Origin: Ampullimonas aquatilis
GTDB lineage: Bacteria > Pseudomonadota > Gammaproteobacteria > Burkholderiales > Burkholderiaceae_D
Length of the DNA stretch: 64,000 nucleotides
Assembly: GCF_049675895.1 (NCBI RefSeq)
Contig: NZ_CP183834.1
Coordinates: 806,001-870,000, forward strand
Direction: 5' to 3'
Below, one piece after another: positions 35,699 through 44,433 of this stretch. A model generated the notes under the pieces. It did not search any database and had not been told where the DNA came from. It saw nothing but the letters and a program-made list of their open reading frames with translations. Positions within the stretch are counted from its first letter, which is position 1. Every line of letters begins with the position of its first letter. Both the position numbers and the translations under genes were made by a program.

Positions 35699-36331
35699 AT
35701 GCGTAAAAACTTGTTAAAAATGGTGGTAGCATTTTTTCTGGGTAGCTTGTTGGCAGATGCCGCTATGGCAGCCGATAAAGACTTGTCTTTATTAACAGAT
35801 AGAAATGTCAATTTGAACTTGGCCACACCAAGCAAGGTCAGCGACGATGAAGAGTATCGAGTTGGTGCCGAGGATGTGCTGGAAATATCAGTCTGGAAAG
35901 AAGAGAGTCTGAAAAAAGAAGTGCTGGTCAAGCCGGACGGTTCAATCAACTTTCCTTTGGCTGGTGAGATTAATGCAGCCGGTAAAACATCATCACAGAT
36001 TCAGGCTGAAATTGCCGAGCGTATCAGCAAGTACATCCCAGATCCAGTGGTAACGGTCGCCATCATGAAAGTGGCCAGTTATCGTGTTTATGTTTTGGGC
36101 AGAGTGCAGAAGCCAGGCGAGTATTCGGTTGGCCGTAACCTGAATGTACTGCAGGCACTGAGTATGGCCGGTGGTTTGACCCCTTATGCCACTGAAGATG
36201 ATATTCATATCATGCGCAAGACCGGTGGTAAGTCAGTTTCAATTCCTTTTGAATATTCCAAGGTACAAAAGGGCAAGGCAATGGAGCAGAATATTATTCT
36301 GCGTAGTGGCGATGTGTTACTGGTTCCTTGA
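35699..36331 (+). CDS. Polysaccharide export protein, Wza-like
   Basis: About 210 residues. The start at 35699 gives a clean signal peptide (MRKNLLKMVVAFFLGSLLA); ATG 35669 is an in-frame alternative. The protein has the polysaccharide biosynthesis/export domain (YRVGAEDVLEISVWKEESLKKEVLVKPDGSINFPLAGEI) and one SLBB-type domain (YRVYVLGRVQKPGEYSVGRNLNVLQALSMAGGLTPYA). It lacks a lipobox Cys, unlike E. coli Wza, and is shorter than Wza, as in the EpsE-type proteins of exosortase loci. It forms the export channel with the barrel protein and the GumC-like protein that follow. Confidence 0.88.
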   Translation: MRKNLLKMVVAFFLGSLLADAAMAADKDLSLLTDRNVNLNLATPSKVSDDEEYRVGAEDVLEISVWKEESLKKEVLVKPDGSINFPLAGEINAAGKTSSQIQAEIAERISKYIPDPVVTVAIMKVASYRVYVLGRVQKPGEYSVGRNLNVLQALSMAGGLTPYATEDDIHIMRKTGGKSVSIPFEYSKVQKGKAMEQNIILRSGDVLLVP

Positions 36332-36341
36332 ACCTCTCTTG

Positions 36342-37550
36342 ATGCGGTTATTTCAATTCTGCATTGCGTTTGTCGTACTCGCTAACATGACAAATGCAGT
36401 TGCACAGGAAACGCGCCTTGATGGTGCCATTGAAAGCAAACTTGAGCACAATACCAATTATCGGTTTACGAGTGGTCCGCATGACAGTATTGAAGTTTTG
36501 TCTTTAAAGCCATCGTTGTCATTGTCAAGAAACACCGAAAGCGCTAGCACCTCAGCAACCGCTTCTGTGACTTCATATAAATTGACTGGTAGTGAGGCAT
36601 CAGACCGTAATGATATGAATTTGATGCTGAGTACGGTTTTGAAAATGGACCGTGACAGTTTTCAGTTCAGTGCGGGCTATCTGAAAGATTCTACCCTGAG
36701 CACCGAACTCAAATTAACTGGTATTCCATTGTCTTTACAAGACAGAAAGTCTCTTTCCTTGAGTGGTTCATGGATACATGATTTGACTGAACGAATGAAA
36801 AACAGCTTTTCAGTTTCCTTTGCTCAAGTGAATTATAGTGGTTCACTTTCAACCAGTGATTATCGATATTACGTGGTTAGCGACTCCTTGCAATATGCAC
36901 TGAATGAGTCCGATATCGTTAGCGGAACGTTTAGCCAATCATATTATGATTTGGCAAATAATTCATTGAAATCTGATACGACGAATCTAACTTTAGGTTG
37001 GGATCATACCTTTGATGAGTGGATGACGATGAATTTGCAGGTTGGCCGTTTTGTTTCCGACAACAAAAGGACTCAATCTATTTGTCCAAATAATCATATT
37101 GAAATTTTGAATGGATATTTTTTTTGCGATATACCTCTAGAGAAAAAAGAGGAGACAAGTAAAAGCTATGGATCAATTTTGAATGGTTCTCTTGATTACA
37201 AATGGAATGAAACTTTGGGATACCAAATTGCATATTCCAGAACGCTCAATCCAAGCGGCGCTAATGCCTTATTACTTACAGATAACTATCGTTTTTCAAT
37301 GAATAAACAGCTGGACACAAACCTGTCATTGGGATTTGGTATTTCTAAATTGGAGAGTAGCTATATTGGACTGTCAGGTGCAGCACCTACCAAGTTTCTT
37401 TCTACGTCGCTCAATTTAAATTGGCAAGCATTTGAGACTGTCAATGTAGAGTCCGGGCTGCGTCTCCAGAAGCGGGAAAATGGTCCATCGCAGAATGTGT
37501 TTTATGTCCAGTTGAGAAAAAACTGGAATGAAATTAGAAGTTTTCGATAG
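36342..37550 (+). CDS. Outer membrane beta-barrel of the polysaccharide export locus
   Basis: About 402 residues. ATG 36342 begins a signal peptide (MRLFQFCIAFVVLANMTNAVA) 10 bases after the Wza-like stop. The mature protein is made of alternating amphipathic strands (SLSLSRNTESASTSATASVTS, FQFSAGYLKDSTLSTEL) and looks like the EpsL-type or exosortase-locus outer membrane proteins. It may form or line the outer membrane exit for the polysaccharide, since the Wza-like protein has no barrel of its own. The family assignment rests on position and strand pattern more than on a sharp motif. Confidence 0.7.
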   Translation: MRLFQFCIAFVVLANMTNAVAQETRLDGAIESKLEHNTNYRFTSGPHDSIEVLSLKPSLSLSRNTESASTSATASVTSYKLTGSEASDRNDMNLMLSTVLKMDRDSFQFSAGYLKDSTLSTELKLTGIPLSLQDRKSLSLSGSWIHDLTERMKNSFSVSFAQVNYSGSLSTSDYRYYVVSDSLQYALNESDIVSGTFSQSYYDLANNSLKSDTTNLTLGWDHTFDEWMTMNLQVGRFVSDNKRTQSICPNNHIEILNGYFFCDIPLEKKEETSKSYGSILNGSLDYKWNETLGYQIAYSRTLNPSGANALLLTDNYRFSMNKQLDTNLSLGFGISKLESSYIGLSGAAPTKFLSTSLNLNWQAFETVNVESGLRLQKRENGPSQNVFYVQLRKNWNEIRSFR

Positions 37551-37568
37551 AGAGGGTTTAGGATCACC

Positions 37569-39353
37569 ATGTCAGGATATACGGAAACCATGAGCCCAGC
37601 TTATGCCATGAGCAATGAAGATGAGTCGGGTCTGTCCATTGCAGAATATCTAAGTGTATTCAAGCGCCGACGCTTATTAATTGGTTTGGTTGCTGCAATG
37701 ATTTTTACTGTTGCAGTGCTATTGGCATTTTTACTGCCATCTGTTTATCGTTCTTCGGCGACCATTCTGATTCAGGAACAGGAAATCCCACAAGATCTGG
37801 TGCGCTCTACTGTCACCAGCTTTGCGGATGAGCGGATGCAGGTGATTAGCCAGCAGGTGATGACACGTGCTGTGCTCATGCAGATGATCGATAAATATGG
37901 CCTCTATGAAAAAGCGCGTCGCTACAAAACCAGCGAGGAGATTCTCACTACCATGCGTGAGAACATCAAGTTGACGCCAATTAGTGCCGAAGTGACGGAC
38001 CGTAAAAGTGGTACTCAAACCAAATCGACGATTGCCTTCTCGTTGACATTTGATAACGATAGTGCTGCCAATGCACAAAAGATCGCCAATGAATTGGTGA
38101 GTTTGTTTTTGAATGAAAACTTGAAAAATCGTCAGCAAAAAGCCGAGGAGGCCTCTTCCTTTCTTGGTGATGAAGCCGATCGCTTATCCAAGCAAATCGA
38201 ATCTATCAGTAAAAAAATATCAGAATTCAAACGCAAAAATCAGGGCAAGTTGCCTGAGTTGAACGGGATTAATCAGCAGATGAGTGAACGGGCTGACTCG
38301 GAAATGATGCAGCTGGATCGTCAGCTGATGTCGTTACAAGAGCGGAAAATCTATCTTGAAGGACAATTGGCTTCCATTAAGCCCAACAATCCGATTACGA
38401 GTGCCAATGGAGATCATACCGTTCTGGAACCAAAGGATCGTCTCAAGTCATTAAAGTCGCAGTTGGCGATTCTGACTAGCACCTATAGTAATGATCATCC
38501 GGATATCAGACGTATACGACGTGAAATTGAGGCGTTGAAGCAGGAAGTCGGTGACGATAGCTCAGACGATTTTTCTGAAAAGAAAAAGCAATTGCAGGCG
38601 AGTCTGGAAGAATTGAAGCAGCGCTACTCAGATGATCATCCTGATGTGCAAAAACTCAAGCGTTCAATTTCTGCGCTTGAGTTGCAAGGCATGGCCAATA
38701 AAAGTAATCGCGCTAAAGATAGTGAAGCGGATAATCCGACTTATCTCACTTTCAAGGCGCAACTTGAATCTGCCGAGTCAGAGATTCGTTCAACTTTGAA
38801 TCTCAAAAATGAGTTACGTCAGAAGCTGAGCCTTTATGAGGCTCGTCTGCAACAGGCACCTGAAGTTGAAAAAGACTATTTTGAGTTGGCACGCGAGCTG
38901 GAAGCAGCCACATTGAGGTTTAGGGAAGTGAAGGCCAAACAGCAACAGGCAGATGTTGCTCAGCAAATGGAGAAAGATAGCAAGTCAGAAAGATTCACAC
39001 TGATTGATCCACCTCAGTTTCCAGAAAAGGCGGCCAGTCCTAATCGTGTTCAAATTATTTTGATTGGTTTTATCTTCTCATTGGTTGGTGGAATTGGTGC
39101 CGGCGGTATTCGTGAGGCCCTGGATCAATCGGTGCGAAGCAGTCGTGAGGTGATGCGAATTCTTAATGTGCCTGTTTTAAGTGTGGTACCACTACAAATC
39201 AGGCCTGACGAAGTTAAGAAAAGAAAGTTGCGTAGGTATGCTATTGCTGCGGCGATCTTGCTGATGTTCTTGGGATTGCTGTTGGTTGTGAATTTTTTCT
39301 ACATGCCGCTTGATGTGCTTTGGTATGGTTTGGTTCGTCGCATACCCATTTAG
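37569..39353 (+). CDS. GumC/Wzc-type chain-length determinant
   Basis: A 594-residue inner membrane protein. A Wzz domain starts at residue 22 (IAEYLSVFKRRRLLIGLVAAMIF, the first membrane helix, then VYRSSATILIQEQEIP). A long periplasmic coiled coil covers about 190-470. The second membrane helix and the PNRVQIILIGFIFSLVGG motif follow near 490-515. Inside the coil an element is repeated: LTSTYSNDHPDIRRIRREIEAL and LKQRYSDDHPDVQKLKRSISAL. A further hydrophobic helix ends the protein. It controls polymer length and couples to the separate tyrosine kinase that follows. It belongs to the GumC type, in which the kinase is a separate protein. Confidence 0.9.
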   Translation: MSGYTETMSPAYAMSNEDESGLSIAEYLSVFKRRRLLIGLVAAMIFTVAVLLAFLLPSVYRSSATILIQEQEIPQDLVRSTVTSFADERMQVISQQVMTRAVLMQMIDKYGLYEKARRYKTSEEILTTMRENIKLTPISAEVTDRKSGTQTKSTIAFSLTFDNDSAANAQKIANELVSLFLNENLKNRQQKAEEASSFLGDEADRLSKQIESISKKISEFKRKNQGKLPELNGINQQMSERADSEMMQLDRQLMSLQERKIYLEGQLASIKPNNPITSANGDHTVLEPKDRLKSLKSQLAILTSTYSNDHPDIRRIRREIEALKQEVGDDSSDDFSEKKKQLQASLEELKQRYSDDHPDVQKLKRSISALELQGMANKSNRAKDSEADNPTYLTFKAQLESAESEIRSTLNLKNELRQKLSLYEARLQQAPEVEKDYFELARELEAATLRFREVKAKQQQADVAQQMEKDSKSERFTLIDPPQFPEKAASPNRVQIILIGFIFSLVGGIGAGGIREALDQSVRSSREVMRILNVPVLSVVPLQIRPDEVKKRKLRRYAIAAAILLMFLGLLLVVNFFYMPLDVLWYGLVRRIPI

Positions 39354-39369
39354 TAAGATAGGTGATTAT

Positions 39370-40383
39370 ATGTTTTCCCAACGTAAAGAAACCACATCGC
39401 TAGATCGTTTGCGTCAGATGTTGATGGAAAATATTCGTCAACAAAAAGCCGCTTCGGTTTCCGTCAGCAAGCCTGCAAGAAGTTTGAAAGAGCCGACCCT
39501 GGCTCGTGATATGGATGAAGAATTGCCTGAACAAATCATTCAAGACCTTGCTAAGGAAGTCGGTAGTGTCACGCCAATTCAGGCCAGTAGTGCTTATGCC
39601 GCTCATCAGACGAAGCCGGTTCAGCCACAAGCAATCCAACATGATGCCGTAGCACATGGACAGGCTACTGCCAAGCAATCCAGCAAGCTAAAAAATATTG
39701 CTTATTCTGAAACCAAGGTGATGAAGTCGTGCGCCCAGCATCTTGCCAATGTGCATGGTATTGTCAAAATGGATCGCTCACCTTTATCTGAAGCTTTCAA
39801 GTTGTTGCGCGTACAGATTGTGCAGAAGATGAAGAAGCAGGGCTGGAATTCCTTAGCGATCATCAGCCCTGGACCTGGTGTTGGCAAAACCATCACGGCT
39901 ACCAATCTGGCTTTGTGTCTTGCGGCGGAGTTGGATAAAACGGTTTTATTGGTTGATGCAGATCTGACCAAATCGGGTATTCAATCGGTGTTTGGCATTG
40001 AAGATATGCCGGGCCTGAGTGATTACTTGCTCGACTCAAAACCGCTCAATGGCTTGTTTATCAATCCTGGGATAAACCGTTTGGTGTTGTTGCCTTCCGG
40101 CAAGCCAGTCATGAATTCTGCCGAGCTGTTGGCAACCGATGCAACAGAAGAGTTGATTCAGGAATTAAAAACACGTTATCGCGATCGATTCATTATTTTT
40201 GATTTGCCACCATTACTGACCACGGCGGATACCTTGAGCTTTTTACCCAAGGTGGATTGTGTTTTGGTGGTGGTTGCCGAAGGTGAGACAACCAAGCAAG
40301 AACTGGAAAATGCGGCCGAGCTGCTGGCACCATTTAATGTAATTGGCACGATTATGAACAAGTCCACTGTGCAGCATGGTTAA
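39370..40383 (+). CDS. BY-kinase-type tyrosine autokinase / ParA-like ATPase
   Basis: A 337-residue cytoplasmic ATPase. The first 130 residues are low in structure (QASSAYAAHQTKPVQPQ). After LSEAFKLLRVQIVQKMKK comes the kinase core: Walker A GPGVGKTITATN, Walker A' VLLVDADL and Walker B FIIFDLPPLL. This is the XrtA-type 'PEP-CTERM tyrosine kinase' arrangement, working with the chain-length determinant just upstream. The usual C-terminal tyrosine cluster is absent; the protein ends NKSTVQHG with no Tyr, so classic autophosphorylation at that site is unlikely. ATG 39370 is set by GTGAT upstream and family start. Confidence 0.82.
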   Translation: MFSQRKETTSLDRLRQMLMENIRQQKAASVSVSKPARSLKEPTLARDMDEELPEQIIQDLAKEVGSVTPIQASSAYAAHQTKPVQPQAIQHDAVAHGQATAKQSSKLKNIAYSETKVMKSCAQHLANVHGIVKMDRSPLSEAFKLLRVQIVQKMKKQGWNSLAIISPGPGVGKTITATNLALCLAAELDKTVLLVDADLTKSGIQSVFGIEDMPGLSDYLLDSKPLNGLFINPGINRLVLLPSGKPVMNSAELLATDATEELIQELKTRYRDRFIIFDLPPLLTTADTLSFLPKVDCVLVVVAEGETTKQELENAAELLAPFNVIGTIMNKSTVQHG

Positions 40384-40414
40384 GATTTAAGCATCAGTGA
40401 CTCGCCTACTGGCT

Positions 40415-41089
40415 ATGAAGCAACGATCACTGCTGTCAATTGCTTTCTTGGCAATTGGTTGTGGCATGTTTGCTGACATGCCATATTGCGCCGCTTACGA
40501 CCGTATCTATGCATTTGAAGATGAAGCCGGTGTGACCAATCTTTCCAATGTGCCAGAAGATCAGCGTTACAAGATATTGATTGATCGACGCGCCATCGAA
40601 GTTGTTAAGCCGATCGGTTCGACCAGATCGGCTTATAAGGTTGGCGTGGCCGATGTCAAAAAGATTCAGTCGGTCATTCAAAATACCAGCCAGCTAGTTG
40701 GTTTGCCAAGCCCGTTGGTCGAGGCCGTAGTTTCGGTTGAGTCAGCGTTTGATCAATATGCCATTTCCCGAAAGGGTGCGAAGGGGTTGATGCAATTAAT
40801 GCCAACACTCGCTGCGCAATATGGTGTGGTTGATGCCTTTGATATGCATTCAAATATCATGGCAGGGAGTCGCCATCTTAAATATCTGCTGGCGCAGTTT
40901 GATGGTGATAAACGTCTGGCCCTGGCTGCCTATAACGCCGGAATTAATGCCGTGTACAAGCATAACAAGGCGGTGCCACCTTATCCAGAAACCATGAATT
41001 ATGTTGAGCAAGTCTTGCTCAAAGAACGACTCTTGTCGGCGTTGCGAACCAGTGCATTGCCCATCACAAGCAGCAGCATTTATCATTAA
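40415..41089 (+). CDS. Lytic transglycosylase (SLT domain)
   Basis: A 224-residue exported protein. A DUF4124-like start (YDRIYAFEDEAGVTNLSNVPEDQRY) follows the signal region. The SLT domain carries the catalytic Glu in VEAVVSVESAFDQYAIS, then GAKGLMQLMP and LALAAYNAGINAV, all family marks. The enzyme cuts peptidoglycan strands and could open the wall for the polysaccharide export machine. GTG 40397 is an alternative start. It is the last gene of the unidirectional run from the ExbB fusion to here, with a gene on the opposite strand next. Confidence 0.9.
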   Translation: MKQRSLLSIAFLAIGCGMFADMPYCAAYDRIYAFEDEAGVTNLSNVPEDQRYKILIDRRAIEVVKPIGSTRSAYKVGVADVKKIQSVIQNTSQLVGLPSPLVEAVVSVESAFDQYAISRKGAKGLMQLMPTLAAQYGVVDAFDMHSNIMAGSRHLKYLLAQFDGDKRLALAAYNAGINAVYKHNKAVPPYPETMNYVEQVLLKERLLSALRTSALPITSSSIYH

Positions 41090-41165
41090 AATAATTGGAG
41101 TATATTGATTATTTGGCTTGTTAGGTGCGTTTTATATAGTTAAAAATAAATACACCATCCCAGTA

Positions 41166-42002
41166 TTAAGCCGTTTTGGTTTGCAGAGTTGAGTTTGATT
41201 GGCGTAATTCTTCAGTCTTGATTTGAATCATGTATTCATATATTGACTGTAGCAGCGCATAGGTAAAGCCTGCCTTACCGTCCAAAAATCCCCGTTTGAC
41301 CAAATACAACGCCAGAAACTTGACCAATGGTCGGCCAGGCAAGCGATAAAATAATTCTTTTTGATGAAAGCGTCGCTCGCTGAAGTCTTTGGCGGTAAAG
41401 GCTTTCACCAAACTGAATTTTTGTTTATCTGCTGCGCTGACGATTTGTTGTGCTTCAAACGTGCTGTAGCTGTTATGACGTTCTAGCCATTGCGATATAC
41501 CTTTGCTGAACGGATAGTGATCCAGATAACCACTGACTTCACCAACCGAGCCATCGGGTATGGAAATGGGATTGACCAGCCGTTCAAAGCGCATTTTTTC
41601 TGGCTTGAAAAAGCGCATGAAAAAAGGCGAGGCTTGAACATGCTTGAGCCAGGTACCCATAAAGAAGTCACGACGTTGCAATCGATAGGCTGCGTGTGGC
41701 GAACTGGTTTGACTAATGCCGAGCAGATGATCAGCCAGTTCCTTGGTCATTCTTTCATCGGCATCAATATAAAAAACCCACTCATGTTTGAATGGAATAT
41801 TACGTAGCCCCCAATTTTGATGTGCAGACCAATTATCAAAATGTCTTTGTGTAATGTGAGCGCCTGCTGCTTGCGCAATGACGACCGTGTTATCAGTTGA
41901 ATAAGAGTCATAGAGGTGAATATCATCGCACCAGGCAATGCTGGCCAAACAGCCCGGAAGATTCATTTCCTCGTTTTTGGTCATGACCATGATTGAAATC
42001 AT
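41166..42002 (-). CDS. Glycosyltransferase family 2, WaaE/KdtX-like
   Basis: About 278 residues. ATG at 42002 is preceded by AAGAAGAG and begins MISIMVMTKNEEMNLPGCL, the usual N-terminus of this GT2 subgroup (beta-1,4-glucosyltransferase WaaE-like). The metal-binding DAD sits in WVFYIDADERM, and the aromatic MGTWLKHVQASPFF and C-terminal hydrophobic GRPLVKFLALYLVKRGFLDG segments match. It probably adds a sugar to the repeat unit. It is transcribed opposite to the main locus together with the acetyltransferase upstream of it. Confidence 0.85.
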   Translation of the reverse strand: MISIMVMTKNEEMNLPGCLASIAWCDDIHLYDSYSTDNTVVIAQAAGAHITQRHFDNWSAHQNWGLRNIPFKHEWVFYIDADERMTKELADHLLGISQTSSPHAAYRLQRRDFFMGTWLKHVQASPFFMRFFKPEKMRFERLVNPISIPDGSVGEVSGYLDHYPFSKGISQWLERHNSYSTFEAQQIVSAADKQKFSLVKAFTAKDFSERRFHQKELFYRLPGRPLVKFLALYLVKRGFLDGKAGFTYALLQSIYEYMIQIKTEELRQSNSTLQTKTA

Positions 42003-42021
42003 ATTGCACTCTTCTTTACTA

Positions 42022-42609
42022 TCAGTGGTTTGAATTTGCTGCATGCTTGGCTGCGGGGCGACGCTCGCGCTTGAATTGAGCAGGATTGCCAGCCCATACG
42101 CTCCAGACTTGATCAATAGACTTCATCACGACCGCGCGTGCACCCAGTACGCAACCCTCGGCGATGCTGACACGAGGGCCAATAAAGGCTTCAGCACAAA
42201 CCCAGGTATACGGCGAAATGACAATTGGTGCGGCAATGAGTTGAAAATTGACAGAATCAATATCATGGCTACCGGCACACAAGTGCGCGCCTTGTGAAAT
42301 CACACAATAATCGCCAATCTGAATCAGTGCCATGCTGTAAACGGTTGCCCCATCAGCAATACCCACATGATTACCTATTACCAGGTTCCAGGGTGCCCAA
42401 ATTTTTGCAGATGGATAGACATGCACATGAACGCCCAGCTTGGCACCAAATAATCGAAGCAAAAAAGCCCGCCAGCTATGGCAAATTCGGGGGGATGGCT
42501 TAAAGAGTAAAAGCCAGGTAATACCCCAAAGCATTCTCAATAATCGGTTCGATAAGGAAAAGGATGCTTGGATGTATGGATCATTTCCCTGAATTATCAC
42601 TGTCGTCAT
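42022..42609 (-). CDS. Acetyltransferase, WcaF-like (left-handed beta-helix)
   Basis: A 195-residue hexapeptide-repeat enzyme similar to WcaF of colanic acid synthesis. The start (FSLSNRLLRMLWGITWLLLF and RICHSWRAFLLRLFGAKLG) and the beta-helix with VHVYPSAKIWAPWNLVIGNHVGIADG and HDIDSVNFQ are family marks, including the catalytic His of AGSHDID. It would acetylate a sugar of the growing unit using acetyl-CoA. It is the first gene of a two-gene minus-strand unit, divergent from the exosortase gene. Confidence 0.85.
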   Translation of the reverse strand: MTTVIIQGNDPYIQASFSLSNRLLRMLWGITWLLLFKPSPRICHSWRAFLLRLFGAKLGVHVHVYPSAKIWAPWNLVIGNHVGIADGATVYSMALIQIGDYCVISQGAHLCAGSHDIDSVNFQLIAAPIVISPYTWVCAEAFIGPRVSIAEGCVLGARAVVMKSIDQVWSVWAGNPAQFKRERRPAAKHAANSNH

Positions 42610-42743
42610 TCGCTGGTTAACAGTCGATAACTATATTAAATATTTATGACGATTTATTGACATTCTCACTCCTGTCTATACGTCATGATCAATTTTTGCT
42701 AATTACCCTGCATGCCCCACTGTTCATATGAATGAAATCTGCT

Positions 42744-42765
42744 TGTCATAAAAGATGGCTATTCT
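42744..42765 (+). promoter_or_regulatory. TGTCAT-N10-TATTCT promoter candidate for the exosortase gene
   Basis: TGTCAT (42744-42749) lies 10 bases before TATTCT (42760-42765), the same lower-half layout as the CTAG-box promoters; the bases before it (TGCTTGTCAT) match the copy at 26459 closely. No CTAG box is found at the 60-base distance. The start codon is 33 bases after the -10. Confidence 0.4.
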
Positions 42766-42797
42766 GTGCGGCTCTGTCCGAATAATCATGAGTCCAC

Positions 42798-44399
42798 ATG
42801 TCAGCCATTTTTTCCAATATTGGCAATAACAGTAAACCGCTAATCGGTCTGTCGCTTGCTGGCATTGTTCTGGCGATTTTGCTGTTGATTGCAACCCATG
42901 AAACCGGCCTGCGATATATGGTGCAGATATGGGACACGCTCGAAGAATACAGCTACGGCTATCTGATTCCATTCATCACGCTTTATTTGGTGTGGGAAAA
43001 GCGTCATCTTTTATTGGGGCAAACTCCTAAACATACTTATGCTGGCGTGGTTTTGTTGATATTTTCGCTCTCGCTTTGTCTGATTGGCTCATTGAGTGCG
43101 GTGCGTTTGTTGATTCAGTATGGTTTTGTGTTGGGTATTTTTGCCGTCGCAATCTGTGTGGTTGGGACTAATGGTTTCAGACTCATTATGATCCCCATGC
43201 TGATTCTGTTGTTCATGATTCCGCTGCCGCAATTCTTGCTCAAGAGTATCTCGTCAGATCTGCAATTATTGTCGTCACAAATCGGTGTACAGATTATTCG
43301 ATTGTTTGATATTTCGGTCCACCTGGAAGGCAATGTCATTGATTTAGGCGCAATGAAATTGCAGGTCGTCGACGCCTGTAGTGGCTTGCGTTATCTCTTT
43401 CCATTGATGGCGCTGGCCGTTATTGCGACTTATCTCTTTAAAGATAAGGCATGGAAAAAATGGCTGGTACTGTTTTCTGCCATTCCCATCACCGTATTGG
43501 TCAATAGCGTGCGTATTGGCTTGATTGGCATTACGGTTGAGTATTGGGGTGAAGAGATGGCCAAGGGTTTGCTGCATGACTTTGAAGGCTGGTTCATGTT
43601 CATGATTTGCATGGCCTTGCTTTTGGTTGAAATGGCGATTTTGGCAAAAATCGATAATCCACAAGTCCATTTCTTTGATGTGTTTGGTTTGGATGGTGCA
43701 GCTGCTAGTAATGCAAATTTGAATTCTGGTAACGGTATCAAAAATATAAAACCTTTGATGATTGCACTTGTTTTGCTCTTGGTTTTTTGGGGATTTCAGC
43801 TTGTGCAAGGTGGTCAAGACGAGATCAAGCCTAAACGAAAACCATTTCTTGAATTTCCATTGCTGCTCAACAATGATTGGCTTGGTCATCCGGATCAGTT
43901 GGATCGTGAAACTCTCAATGCTCTAGCAGTGACGGATTATGCGTTGATTAATTTCACTCGTAACAACGAGATGCCGGTGAATTTTTATGTAGCCTATTAC
44001 GAATCACAAAGTAATGGTCAATCCAGTCATTCGCCTAAAACCTGCTTGCCAGGCGGCGGTTGGGAACTCAGTGACATCAAGCCGATAGAAATTAATGGTG
44101 CAGCATCAATCGGCAAGATATCGGTTAATCGCACCATCATCCATCATGGTGAAGCGCGTCAGCTGGTCTATTACTGGTTTCAGCAGCGAGGCCACGCAAT
44201 GACCAATGAGGTGTTAGTCAAGTGGGCGATATTGAGAGATGCGATGAGCATGCATCGTACTGATGGTGCCATGGTAAGACTGATCACGACGTTAAAACCT
44301 GGTGAGGATCCGAAAGAGGGTGATTTACGCCTACAGAATTTCTTCAATGAAGCTGGTCCGTTGCTGGGAGATTTTATTCCTGGTGAGACGATTAACTAG
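42798..44399 (+). CDS. xrtD: Exosortase fused to EpsI domain, XrtD type
   Basis: A 533-residue membrane protein. Residues 1-290 form a multi-helix exosortase with the active site Cys194 (VVDACSGLRYLFPL), Arg239 (VNSVRIGLIG) and His260 (LLHDFEGW). Residues 310-340 are a further helix, and from about 350 to the end the EpsI domain follows (FYVAYYESQSNGQSSHSPKTCLPGGGW). This fused form is characteristic of XrtD, the exosortase paired with VPLPA-CTERM tails, which the VPVPG tails at 4520, 9047 and 27874 resemble. The enzyme would cut or transfer such proteins at the inner membrane. EpsI is otherwise a separate gene in exosortase loci. It is followed by gmd at 34 bases. Confidence 0.78.
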   Translation: MSAIFSNIGNNSKPLIGLSLAGIVLAILLLIATHETGLRYMVQIWDTLEEYSYGYLIPFITLYLVWEKRHLLLGQTPKHTYAGVVLLIFSLSLCLIGSLSAVRLLIQYGFVLGIFAVAICVVGTNGFRLIMIPMLILLFMIPLPQFLLKSISSDLQLLSSQIGVQIIRLFDISVHLEGNVIDLGAMKLQVVDACSGLRYLFPLMALAVIATYLFKDKAWKKWLVLFSAIPITVLVNSVRIGLIGITVEYWGEEMAKGLLHDFEGWFMFMICMALLLVEMAILAKIDNPQVHFFDVFGLDGAAASNANLNSGNGIKNIKPLMIALVLLLVFWGFQLVQGGQDEIKPKRKPFLEFPLLLNNDWLGHPDQLDRETLNALAVTDYALINFTRNNEMPVNFYVAYYESQSNGQSSHSPKTCLPGGGWELSDIKPIEINGAASIGKISVNRTIIHHGEARQLVYYWFQQRGHAMTNEVLVKWAILRDAMSMHRTDGAMVRLITTLKPGEDPKEGDLRLQNFFNEAGPLLGDFIPGETIN

Positions 44400-44433
44400 T
44401 GCGCTCAACAATTCAATTTAAATCAAGGATGTC

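Noticed and set aside
44391..44402. ACTAGT at the end of the exosortase gene
   Set aside because: It is part of the last codons and stop of the gene, and too near the next start for the observed geometry.
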